A stretch of DNA of 64,000 nt from Stigmatella ashevillena (lineage in GTDB: Bacteria; Myxococcota; Myxococcia; Myxococcales; Myxococcaceae): contig NZ_JAQNDM010000002.1 in the NCBI RefSeq assembly GCF_028368975.1, forward strand, positions 1,674,001 through 1,738,000, read 5' to 3'. The position numbers and the translations under genes were made by a program. Shown here in pieces: positions 9,914-17,508 of the stretch. Positions within the stretch are counted from its first letter, which is position 1; the number at the start of each line of letters is the position of its first letter. Below the pieces are notes generated by a model that was not told the origin of the DNA, made no database searches, and worked only from the letters and a program-made list of their open reading frames with translations.

Positions 9914-11325
9914 ATCCACCTGTTGGCAAGTCCGCGCGCTCCTCCGTCGAGTCCGCGCGGGACTTCATCGAGCGCAACCTGAACACGCGCCAGGTGAACA
10001 AGGTGCTGCACGCCTTCCCCTCACCGCGCCTGTGGCAGGAGACGGAGATCCCGGTGCGCGAGCTGCTCGAGCAGCGCAAGGCGGCAAAGCAGAGCCGCGA
10101 TCTGGCCCTGTACATCGCCGTGCCCTACTGCATTCGCACCGATCCGGATCGCTGCGGATACTGCCTGTTCCCCGTCGAGGTCTACACCGGCAACAACGAC
10201 CTGGAGACCTACTTCGACTACCTGCGCCGCGAGGGCGAATTGTACCGGGGGATGTTCGAGCAGGATCGAATCGTCAACATCTACTTCGGCGGCGGCACCT
10301 CCAACCTCTACCGCGCCGACAAGTACCCCCAGCTCATGGAACTGGTGCGGCAGCACTTCGCACTGCCGGACGGCATCTCCATCACCCTCGAGGGAATCCC
10401 GCAGCTCTTCACGCGCGAGAAGCTGCAGCAGATCAAGGAGAGCGGGATGAACCGCGTGAGCATGGGCGTCCAGCAGATGAACGACGAGCTGAACGCGCTC
10501 AGCGGCCGCAAGCAGACCGTCAAGCACACCCTGCAGACGATCGAGTGGTGTCAAGAGCTGGGGCTGCCGTGCAACGTGGACCTCATCTTCGGCTGGCCAC
10601 GCCAGACCGTGGCCACGATGATGAAGGACCTCGAGCTGCTGGTGAGCACGGGGATCCACCACATCACCCATTATGAGCTCAACGTCGGAGGCCCTACCGA
10701 CTTCGCCCTGAACCGCCGCCACGAGCTGCCCTCGGTGGAGGAGAACCTGGAGATGTACCGGGTGTCGCGCGACTTCCTGAAGAGCCGCGGCTACGTCCAG
10801 CTCACCCCGTACGACTGGGAGAAGATCGACGCTCCGGAGCAGAGCCTCTACGAAGAGTGTGACCGCGAGTTTCGCGCCATGGACATCTTCGGCTGGGGCT
10901 ACGCGGGCGTGTCCCAGTTCTCAGGCGCCGGTGGCGGGAACGCCTGGACCTATCGCCAGCACACCTCGGTCAAGGACTACTACCAGGCCATCGATCAAGG
11001 CCGGATCCCCTTCGAGCGGGGCTTCGTCCACCAGGAGGTGGACCACCGCCTGTCGCAGCTCTTCCGCAACTTGCAGGGCCTGGACGTGGATCTCGATGCG
11101 TACAAGAAGACCTTCGGGATCGAACTCCTGGAGGAGTACGTCGGCGCCTGGCAGGCCCTGGGCGAGCGAGGCTTCATCGAGATCGACGGCAGGCGGCTGC
11201 GCCTGGTGGGGGATGGCGTGTTCTACACGCCCATGATCCAGACGCTGCTCTCGCGCGAGCGCATCGCCGAGCTGAGCCGCTCGCTCCACGCCCAGGCGCG
11301 GTCCGCCCCCCCGCCCGCAGCCTGA
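9910..11325 (+). CDS. HemN/HemW-like radical SAM enzyme, probable polyketide tailoring
   Basis: A 471-residue protein of the coproporphyrinogen oxidase-like (HemN) radical SAM family. Seen: cysteines 74, 82 and 85 where the 4Fe-4S/SAM site is expected, a YFGGGT motif at about 125-130, the segment NRVSMGVQQ with a downstream DLIFGWP like the HemN core, and a HemN-like C-terminal winged-helix segment near 390-450. The cluster is spaced C-x7-C-x2-C instead of the family's usual C-x3-C-x2-C, with Asp, Pro and Asp in the extra residues. The start ATG overlaps the stop of the KS-AT-DH-ACP gene, so the two are translationally coupled. Known relatives inside PKS/NRPS clusters (Jaw5 of jawsamycin, C10P of CC-1065) make cyclopropanes or transfer methyl/methylene groups. 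A similar radical modification of the polyketide is inferred here, not shown. A heme-pathway role is less likely given the context. Confidence 0.85.
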   Translation: MNPPVGKSARSSVESARDFIERNLNTRQVNKVLHAFPSPRLWQETEIPVRELLEQRKAAKQSRDLALYIAVPYCIRTDPDRCGYCLFPVEVYTGNNDLETYFDYLRREGELYRGMFEQDRIVNIYFGGGTSNLYRADKYPQLMELVRQHFALPDGISITLEGIPQLFTREKLQQIKESGMNRVSMGVQQMNDELNALSGRKQTVKHTLQTIEWCQELGLPCNVDLIFGWPRQTVATMMKDLELLVSTGIHHITHYELNVGGPTDFALNRRHELPSVEENLEMYRVSRDFLKSRGYVQLTPYDWEKIDAPEQSLYEECDREFRAMDIFGWGYAGVSQFSGAGGGNAWTYRQHTSVKDYYQAIDQGRIPFERGFVHQEVDHRLSQLFRNLQGLDVDLDAYKKTFGIELLEEYVGAWQALGERGFIEIDGRRLRLVGDGVFYTPMIQTLLSRERIAELSRSLHAQARSAPPPAA

Positions 11326-11335
11326 GGATCCCTGC

Positions 11336-12250
11336 ATGAGCCAGCCCACCTCCCACTTCCTTGAAGGCGACGGGGCGAAGATCCACTACCTGCGCTGGAA
11401 CGAACCCCATGAGGGCCGTCCGACCGCAGTGCTCACGCATGGCCTGGGCTTCGTGGGGGCTTCGTGGATGCTCCTGGCGTGTGAACTCGCGCGCGATTAC
11501 ACGGTCTACGCCATCGACCGCCGCGGCCATGGGCTCAGCGAGCTGACGGGAGAGCGTGACTTCTCGTTCGAGCTCTTCAGCCGCGACCTGATCCTCTTCC
11601 TGGATACCCTCGGCGTGCGGGGCGCTTATGGCATCGGCCACAGCTCGGGGGCCACGGACATGCTCCTGGCCGCTGCTGCGCGTCCTCATGCCTTCGAGCG
11701 CATCCTGGCCGTAGAGCCCACCGCGCAGGATCCGCGCGCCCAGCGCGAGCCGGATCCCACGCTGTCGGAGCTGTGCCAGGGGTTCGTCGAGCGCACGCGC
11801 TACCGCAAGGGCCCGTATCCCAGCCGCGAAAAGGCGCTCGAGATGTTGCGCAAGCGCTCGCCTATCCAGAACTGGCACCCCGAACTGCTGCGCGCCCAGA
11901 TTGATCATGGCTATCGCGACGCTCCGGGCGGAGGGGTCGAGCCCTGCTGCCCACCCACCGTCGAGGCCGAGATGCTGGTCCCCATCTTCCAGACGATGGA
12001 GAACCGCTACCCTGGCCGCGAATTCGAGCGCCTCCTGGAGATCAGGTGCCCGGTGCTCGTCATCTCGGCCGACGAGAGCAACCCCGTCTTCGGGGCCATG
12101 GCCGCGCTCGTCGCCCAGGTGATCCCGGGAGCCCGCCTCGAGCATCGCCAGGGAGCCACCCACTTCTGGCCTCAGGAGCGTCCAGACGAGTTCGCTCAGC
12201 AGGTCGCCACCTTCGCCTCCACCGTCACGAGGTCACCGACATGGACCTGA
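11336..12250 (+). CDS. Alpha/beta hydrolase, candidate stand-alone thioesterase or tailoring hydrolase
   Basis: A 304-residue single-domain alpha/beta hydrolase. Seen: an oxyanion-type THGLGF segment near residue 35, DRRGHG after strand 4, nucleophile elbow G-H-S-S-G with Ser103, a late Asp in VLVISADES (about 242), and catalytic His in GATHFW (about 275). No signal peptide. GAGGA lies 7 bases before the ATG, overlapping the radical SAM stop region; the two genes are separated by 10 bases. The preceding PKS lacks a thioesterase, so release or editing of the chain is a reasonable role. Lactone opening, ester hydrolysis or hydrolytic tailoring are alternatives, because the fold does not define the substrate. 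The last codons overlap the next gene. Confidence 0.85.
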   Translation: MSQPTSHFLEGDGAKIHYLRWNEPHEGRPTAVLTHGLGFVGASWMLLACELARDYTVYAIDRRGHGLSELTGERDFSFELFSRDLILFLDTLGVRGAYGIGHSSGATDMLLAAAARPHAFERILAVEPTAQDPRAQREPDPTLSELCQGFVERTRYRKGPYPSREKALEMLRKRSPIQNWHPELLRAQIDHGYRDAPGGGVEPCCPPTVEAEMLVPIFQTMENRYPGREFERLLEIRCPVLVISADESNPVFGAMAALVAQVIPGARLEHRQGATHFWPQERPDEFAQQVATFASTVTRSPTWT

Positions 12251-13092
12251 ATTCCGACATGGCCCTTCGCATCTACGAGCAGGTCTTCTGGGGCATCGAC
12301 AAGCCGCTGGCCTATACCCTGGAGGAGGACGAATCCGGGGCGCGCAAGCCCGTCTCCATCCCCGCGGGCATCCCCTGGTACGCCAGCCACCCCGATCCCC
12401 GCATGCCAGTGTGGTTCCTCCAGGAGCTCATCGCCGAAGCCTCGGCCAAGAGCATCACCGGCCTGTCCCTGGCAGGGTGTCGGCAGCTCGATGACGAGGC
12501 CTTCGCGCACCTCCGCGCCGCCTCGCACCTCGAAGTGCTCGACCTGTTCAACACCCGTCTGGGTGACGCCGGGGCCGCGGAGCTTGGAAAGCTCACGGCG
12601 CTCCGATCGCTCAACCTGGCAGGCACGGCCATCACCGATCGTGCGTGCGAGGCGATCGCGTCCCTGCCCGCGCTCGAGACGCTGCACCTCGGGTGGACCG
12701 AGATCAGCGATGTCGCCCTGGCGTCGCTGTCAGCAGCACCGTCGTTGAAGACCCTGGATCTGCGTGGGACCCGGATCACCGACGCAGGACTGGCCCGGCT
12801 GGCACGCCTGAAGAGTCTCCGGGCACTGAGCCTGCAAGAGACCGGCATCGGTGATGCCGGAGTGGCCGCACTCGAGCCGCTGGCACCCGTCCTCGAGCGC
12901 CTATACCTGGGCTACACCCGGGTGACAGACGCGTGCGTCCCCAAGCTCGCGGCGTTCGCGCGCTTGCGCACCCTCTCCCTCCGGGCAACGGTGATCAGCG
13001 CCGAGCAGGAGAAGAAGCTCGCCGCAGCGCTGACGGTCCTTGGAGGCGTCGGGACCGGGCCCCAGGGCATCCAGGAAGGCTTGATTCGCTGA
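12241..13092 (+). CDS. Leucine-rich-repeat protein of unknown role in the PKS operon
   Basis: A 283-residue protein. I chose ATG 12241, which overlaps the hydrolase's last 10 bases; an upstream in-frame start would run out of phase through the hydrolase gene. Residues 1-70 are a unique N-terminal cap (motifs WGIDKP, PAGIPWYASH). Residues about 72-252 form seven to eight repeats of roughly 24 residues of the form LxxLxLxxTxITDxxxxxLAxL. The tail of about 30 residues is glycine-rich. No signal peptide, transmembrane segment or catalytic motif is visible, so it is probably a cytoplasmic binding scaffold. Such proteins are not standard parts of PKS clusters. Its place between the hydrolase and the ligase-ER-ACP-KS gene, with overlaps, suggests co-expression and perhaps protein-protein contact with the synthase, but no function can be assigned. 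Confidence 0.85.
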   Translation: MDLNSDMALRIYEQVFWGIDKPLAYTLEEDESGARKPVSIPAGIPWYASHPDPRMPVWFLQELIAEASAKSITGLSLAGCRQLDDEAFAHLRAASHLEVLDLFNTRLGDAGAAELGKLTALRSLNLAGTAITDRACEAIASLPALETLHLGWTEISDVALASLSAAPSLKTLDLRGTRITDAGLARLARLKSLRALSLQETGIGDAGVAALEPLAPVLERLYLGYTRVTDACVPKLAAFARLRTLSLRATVISAEQEKKLAAALTVLGGVGTGPQGIQEGLIR

Positions 13093-13100
13093 GGACGAGG
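13091..13100 (+). promoter_or_regulatory. Ribosome binding site that sets the start of the ligase-ER-ACP-KS gene
   Basis: Purine-rich GAGGACGAGG ends 8 bases before ATG 13109 and begins at the stop codon of the LRR gene. It supports the ATG as start and coupling to the upstream gene. Confidence 0.6.
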
Positions 13101-13108
13101 CCTCGCCC

Positions 13109-16100
13109 ATGCTCTACGGACTTCTCCACCGCGCGGCACGTGCAGCTCCCGAGCGCACCGCGATCGTCTACGGCACCGCGCGCATCAGCTACCGCCGGCT
13201 GCTGCGCGGTGTCGAGGGCTTCGCCGCCGAGCTTGGCGCCGCAGGCCTCGAGGCCTCGGATTGCGTGTCCCTGGTCTTGGGCAACAATCCCCAGTTCGTG
13301 GTGGCGCTCTTCGCCGCAGCCCGGCGCGGGTGCGTGGTGCTGCCGCTGAGCCCGCAGCTCGCCGACGATGCGCTCGTTCGCTACTTCTCCGATGCCCGGC
13401 CGCGCAGGGTCGTCACCACGCAGGCCCAGGCAGAGCGATGCCGACAGGCCCTGGCTCGCAGCGAGCTGGAGGCGGCCGTGAGCGTCGTCTCGGACATCGC
13501 GCTCCCCGACGCTGACGTCGACCTGGATGCCCCCAGCGAGGCGGCACGGACGCCCTTCCGCGGCAGGGCCCTCTACCTCTACACATCGGGCTCAGAGGGC
13601 TACAAGAAGCGCATCTGCCGCACCCAGGAGAACCTGTATTACGAGTCGATCAACTTCGTACACTCGGCCACGCTGGGACCTGAGGACACGGTCGGATGCC
13701 TGGTGCCGCTCTATCACTCCTACGGGCTGGGCAACGGGCTGCTCGCGGCCGTGGGCGCGGGATCCACCCTGGTCCTCCTGGCGCCCCGCAGCGAGGAGGG
13801 CGAACAGGTGGAGTTGCCCTTCGCCGCCCGAGGCAAGGAGGCGTTGGCGCTCCTCGAGCGCGAAGGTGTGCGCGTGCTCGCGGCCGTGGCCCACCAGTAC
13901 GAAGCCCTGGCGCAACTGCCTCGTGAGCCCGGCCAGCCGTCCACGCTGCCAGCGCTCCGGTGGTGCCTGAACTCGGGCAACCGGCTGCCTCTAGAGGTCT
14001 ACCAGCGCTTCCTGGAGCGCTTTGGCACTCCCATCCGTCAGCTCTATGGGTCCACAGAGACGGGATCAATCGCCGCCAACCTGATCACAGACGACAGCTT
14101 CCGCCCCGACGGGGTAGGTGCCTGCCTCGAGAACGTCAAGGTCTCGATCGTGGACGAGCAGGGTCAGGAGCTTCCTCCGGGCGCCGTGGGGGCCGTGCTG
14201 GTCTCGAGCCCTGTCCTGCCCCCCGACGGCTATGACGGACACCCGGAGGCCACTCGGGCGGCATTCTCGGGCGGCTTCTACCGCACCGGCGATCTCGGCT
14301 GCCTGAGCCAGGAAGGCATCCTGCGCATCGTCGGCCGCAAGCAGACCTTCATCGACACCGGCGGCTACAAGGTCGATCCCAGGAACGTGGAGACCGTGCT
14401 GCTCGATCATCCTTGGGTGCGCGAGGCCGTCGTCCTCGGGGTTCATGCGCCGGGGCTCGGCCAGGTGGTGAAGGCGGTGATCGTCGCGCAAGAGGGCTGC
14501 GACGAGGCCTCGCTCGTGCGGCACTGCCAAGGACGGCTGGCCGCGTACGAGGTGCCGCGCCTCTTCGACTTTCGCAAGGAGTTGCCTCGGAGCCCGCTGG
14601 GAAAGATCCTCAAGGAGGAACTCCTCGGTGGCGCGGGGGCGGGAGGAGGTTGCTTCGTCCTCGGCTCCGACGGCGCGTTCGGGCTGGAGCGGATGAACTG
14701 GAAGCGCGGCGAACCCCAGGCACCCGGACCGGGTGAGGTCCGGATCCAGGTCCTCGCCGCGGGCCTCGGCGCACTGGATGCGCGACTGGGCCAGGGCGAG
14801 TCCCCCGAGGCCTCATCCGGTGGCACCTCCGGAGCTTTGCGCTTCGGCAGCGAGTGCTGTGGCCGGGTCGTCTCGCTCGGCGAAGGGGTCACCCGCCTCA
14901 ACGTGGGTGACGAGGTCATCGCTGTCACCTTCGGCTGTCTCGCCAGCCATGTCTGTGTTCCCGAAGCGCTGGTCGTGCCCAAGCCGCGGTCTCTGACGGT
15001 GGAAGAAGCCGCGGCACTCCCTGCGACCTATGTGCTCGCCCACTACGCGCTGGTACAGGTGGCGAGGCTCCAGAAGGGAGAGCGCCTGCTCATCCATGCC
15101 GCAGGCGGCGGCATCGGGCTCGCGGCGCTGCAGACGGCCCAGCACCGGGGGGCAGAGGTGTTCGCCACAGCGGACAGCGAGGCCCGGCGCGAGCGTCTGC
15201 GCGCTTCGGGTGCCGCTCGCGTCATGGACTCCCACTCGCGGGCCCTCCCGGACGAGGTGCGCCAGCACACGCACGGCGGGGGCTTCGACGTCATCTTGAA
15301 CTCGCTGGATGGTGAGTTCCTCCCCCCGAGCCTGGAACTCCTGCACGAGGGCGGCCGCTTCGTCGAACTGGACAAGCGTGGCGCCCATGCCGACCACCCG
15401 CTCGGGCTCGGCCCCTTCCAGCGCGGGCTCGGCTTCACACTCGTGGATCTGCACGGCCTGCTGTCACACCGCCCGCAGCTCGTCAGCACAGTGCTGGCCG
15501 AGGTCGCCACGCTCGCGGAGGAGGGGGTGTACCGGCCGAGGATCGATCGCAGCTTCCCGGCCTCAGAGATACACGAGGCCTTCCGTTACTTGGAGACGGC
15601 CGCGTACGTCGGCCCGATCGTCATCGACCTACGCGACAGTGAACTCTCGGTGCAGCCCTCCAGCGCGCGCATCGAACCCGAGCTGCGCGGGGCGCTCGAG
15701 GCCGAGCTGGCCTCCCGCTCTCCCGAAGAGCAGCGAGCGTTTCTGGAAGAGCGAATCCGGGGTGAACTCGCGGAACTCCTCCGCACTGACCGCGCCACCC
15801 TGCCGCGTCGCGAGCCTCTGCGCACCCTGGGGCTGGACTCCCTGCACACCGTCCTGTTGCAGCAGCGCCTCGCGAGCATGTGCGGCATCGCCCTGACGGT
15901 GACCTTCATCTGGGAGCACCCCAGCATCGAAGAACTCGCCGCGGGGCTGCTGCGCGAGCTGCGCCTCTCCTCTAACAAGGGGCATGAGCAGACTCCCCGC
16001 ACGCGTGTCCCGCCGAGGATGGAGCGCACGCGTGACGAGCCCTTCGCCATCATCGGCATCGGATGTCGGCTGCCAGGGGGCACCACTTCCCCCTCGGCTT

Positions 16101-17344
16101 TCTGGGAACTGCTGTCGAACGGCGTGGATGCCATTCGCGAAGTTCCCGGGGAGCGATGGCGGGCGGACGACGTTCTCGCACGCGCTGGCGGCGCTCCCGG
16201 GCTCGTCGCCCCGCGCTGGGGCGGCTTCCTGGACGACATCGAAGGCTTCGATGCCTCCTTCTTTGGCATCACGTCGCGTGAGGCCCAGGCCATGGATCCG
16301 CAGCAGCGCCTGCTGCTCGAGGTGAGCTGGGAGGCTCTCGAGGACGCCGGCCTGCCGCCCCTTGGCCTGCGCGAGAGCCGCACGGGCGTCTTCGTGGGCA
16401 TGTCCTTCTCCGACTACGCCGCGCGGGCCCTCTACCCAGGCGACCTGAGCCGGATCACCCCCTACTCGAGCACGGGGAGCATCTTCAGCGTCGCGGCCGG
16501 GCGCATCTCCTATGTCCTGGGACTGAGCGGCCCCAGCCTCGTGGTCGACACGGCGTGCTCCTCTTCACTGCAGGCCATCCACCTCGCATGCCAGAGCCTG
16601 CGCACAGGCGAGTGCGACATGGCGCTCGCTGGCGGCGTCAACCTGCTCCTCGAGCCCCATGCGAGCCTCGCGATGGGCCGCATGGAGGCGCTGGCCCCGG
16701 ATGGCCGCTGCAAGCCCTTCGATGCCTCGGCGGACGGAATCGTGCGCTCCGAAGGCTGCGCCGTCATCGCCCTCAAGCCCTTGAGCGCGGCCTTAAGAGA
16801 CCGCGATCGCATCTACGCGCTCATCCGTGGCTCGGCGAGCAACCATGATGGACGCAGCAACGGCCTGACCGCGCCCAACGGCCGTGCCCAGCGGGCGGTG
16901 ATCCGGCAGGCGCTGGCGCGCGCCCGGGTCTCTCCGGCCGAAGTCGGTTATGTCGAGACCCACGGGACAGGTACTCGCCTGGGTGATCCCATCGAGGTCC
17001 ACGCCCTGGGTGACGTGCTGGGCGAAGGCCGCGACCCCGAGCGCCCGGTCCTCCTGGGCGCGGTCAAGAGCAACATCGGCCACACGGAGGCATGCGCGGG
17101 CGTGGCCGGTCTCATCAAGGCGTCGCTCGTCTTCCAGCACGGCACCATCCCGGCCAACCTTCACTTCCGTGAGCCGAACCCACACATTGCCTGGGGGCCT
17201 CTGGCGATGCGTGTCGCCGCCACGCCCGTGGCATGGCCGGAGCGTGAGGGCGAGCGTCGCATCGCCGGTGTGAGCGCGTTCGGCCTCAGCGGGACCAACG
17301 TCCACGTCATCCTCGAGGAGCCACCTCGAGGGTACGTCCCTTGA
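13109..17344 (+). CDS. PKS starter-type protein: acyl ligase-ER-ACP-KS, ending right after KS
   Basis: A 1411-residue protein. An adenylate-forming ligase occupies about 1-510, with YGSTETG, YRTGDLG and a C-terminal [10 protein letters not shown] carrying the usual Lys; its P-loop is divergent ([10 protein letters not shown] instead of TSGSTGxPKG). An MDR-type ER spans about 516-845 with AAGGGIG. The ACP has Ser911 in GLDSL. The KS spans about 976-1400 with Cys1150 in TACSSS, HGTGT and SNIGHTE. Ligase-ER-ACP-KS is the layout that opens RapA and FkbB, where a free cyclohexene carboxylic acid is activated and its double bond reduced; a comparable unsaturated acid starter is inferred here. The protein stops nine residues after the KS motif NVHVILEE, without the AT and further domains that normally follow. 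Either the module is split onto another protein or the gene was truncated at the nearby tRNA junction. It is the last plus-strand gene. Confidence 0.93.
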   Translation: MLYGLLHRAARAAPERTAIVYGTARISYRRLLRGVEGFAAELGAAGLEASDCVSLVLGNNPQFVVALFAAARRGCVVLPLSPQLADDALVRYFSDARPRRVVTTQAQAERCRQALARSELEAAVSVVSDIALPDADVDLDAPSEAARTPFRGRALYLYTSGSEGYKKRICRTQENLYYESINFVHSATLGPEDTVGCLVPLYHSYGLGNGLLAAVGAGSTLVLLAPRSEEGEQVELPFAARGKEALALLEREGVRVLAAVAHQYEALAQLPREPGQPSTLPALRWCLNSGNRLPLEVYQRFLERFGTPIRQLYGSTETGSIAANLITDDSFRPDGVGACLENVKVSIVDEQGQELPPGAVGAVLVSSPVLPPDGYDGHPEATRAAFSGGFYRTGDLGCLSQEGILRIVGRKQTFIDTGGYKVDPRNVETVLLDHPWVREAVVLGVHAPGLGQVVKAVIVAQEGCDEASLVRHCQGRLAAYEVPRLFDFRKELPRSPLGKILKEELLGGAGAGGGCFVLGSDGAFGLERMNWKRGEPQAPGPGEVRIQVLAAGLGALDARLGQGESPEASSGGTSGALRFGSECCGRVVSLGEGVTRLNVGDEVIAVTFGCLASHVCVPEALVVPKPRSLTVEEAAALPATYVLAHYALVQVARLQKGERLLIHAAGGGIGLAALQTAQHRGAEVFATADSEARRERLRASGAARVMDSHSRALPDEVRQHTHGGGFDVILNSLDGEFLPPSLELLHEGGRFVELDKRGAHADHPLGLGPFQRGLGFTLVDLHGLLSHRPQLVSTVLAEVATLAEEGVYRPRIDRSFPASEIHEAFRYLETAAYVGPIVIDLRDSELSVQPSSARIEPELRGALEAELASRSPEEQRAFLEERIRGELAELLRTDRATLPRREPLRTLGLDSLHTVLLQQRLASMCGIALTVTFIWEHPSIEELAAGLLRELRLSSNKGHEQTPRTRVPPRMERTRDEPFAIIGIGCRLPGGTTSPSAFWELLSNGVDAIREVPGERWRADDVLARAGGAPGLVAPRWGGFLDDIEGFDASFFGITSREAQAMDPQQRLLLEVSWEALEDAGLPPLGLRESRTGVFVGMSFSDYAARALYPGDLSRITPYSSTGSIFSVAAGRISYVLGLSGPSLVVDTACSSSLQAIHLACQSLRTGECDMALAGGVNLLLEPHASLAMGRMEALAPDGRCKPFDASADGIVRSEGCAVIALKPLSAALRDRDRIYALIRGSASNHDGRSNGLTAPNGRAQRAVIRQALARARVSPAEVGYVETHGTGTRLGDPIEVHALGDVLGEGRDPERPVLLGAVKSNIGHTEACAGVAGLIKASLVFQHGTIPANLHFREPNPHIAWGPLAMRVAATPVAWPEREGERRIAGVSAFGLSGTNVHVILEEPPRGYVP

Positions 17345-17377
17345 GGCTCCGTCAGGTTGACTCGCCGACTGCGGCCT

Positions 17378-17420
17378 AAAAAGCCAGCGGCCGGGACCCT
17401 TTGTTGAAAGATTCCGGCCG
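17378..17420 (-). terminator. Rho-independent terminator downstream of tRNA-Gly and the minus-strand operon
   Basis: Inverted repeat CGGCCGGGA (17388-17396) with TTCCGGCCG (17412-17420): nine pairs with one G-T. Inside it is a second short stem, CTTT/AAAG, closed by a GTTG tetraloop (17399-17410). On the minus strand the hairpin is followed after five bases by TTTTT (17382-17378). It starts 16 bases past the tRNA 3' end, as expected for a tRNA terminator, and could also slow plus-strand transcription from the left. The rest of the gap, 17345-17377 and 17421-17436, holds nothing I can recognise. Confidence 0.75.
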
Positions 17421-17436
17421 ACTGACTTCATTCGAG

Positions 17437-17508
17437 AGCGGGACAAGGGATTTGAACCCTCGATCCCTGCCTTGGCAAGGCGATGCTCTACCGCTGAGCT
17501 ATTCCCGC
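17437..17508 (-). tRNA. tRNA-Gly (anticodon GCC)
   Basis: The minus strand folds into a 72-base cloverleaf: acceptor 5' strand GCGGGAA, D arm GCTC/GAGC, anticodon loop TTGCCAA (anticodon GCC), T arm GAGGG/CCCTT with loop TTCAAAT, 3' strand GTCCCGC and discriminator T. CCA is not encoded; CTC follows. Two pairs are broken, both by bases in the 3' half: A7-G65 in the acceptor and C27-A41 in the anticodon stem; T26-G42 is a wobble. The 5' half is very close to bacterial tRNA-Gly(GCC). Bases 1-21 also encode the last six residues and the stop codon of the upstream PKS gene on the same strand. It is either a working tRNA with a weakened fold or an integration-site remnant. Confidence 0.88.
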
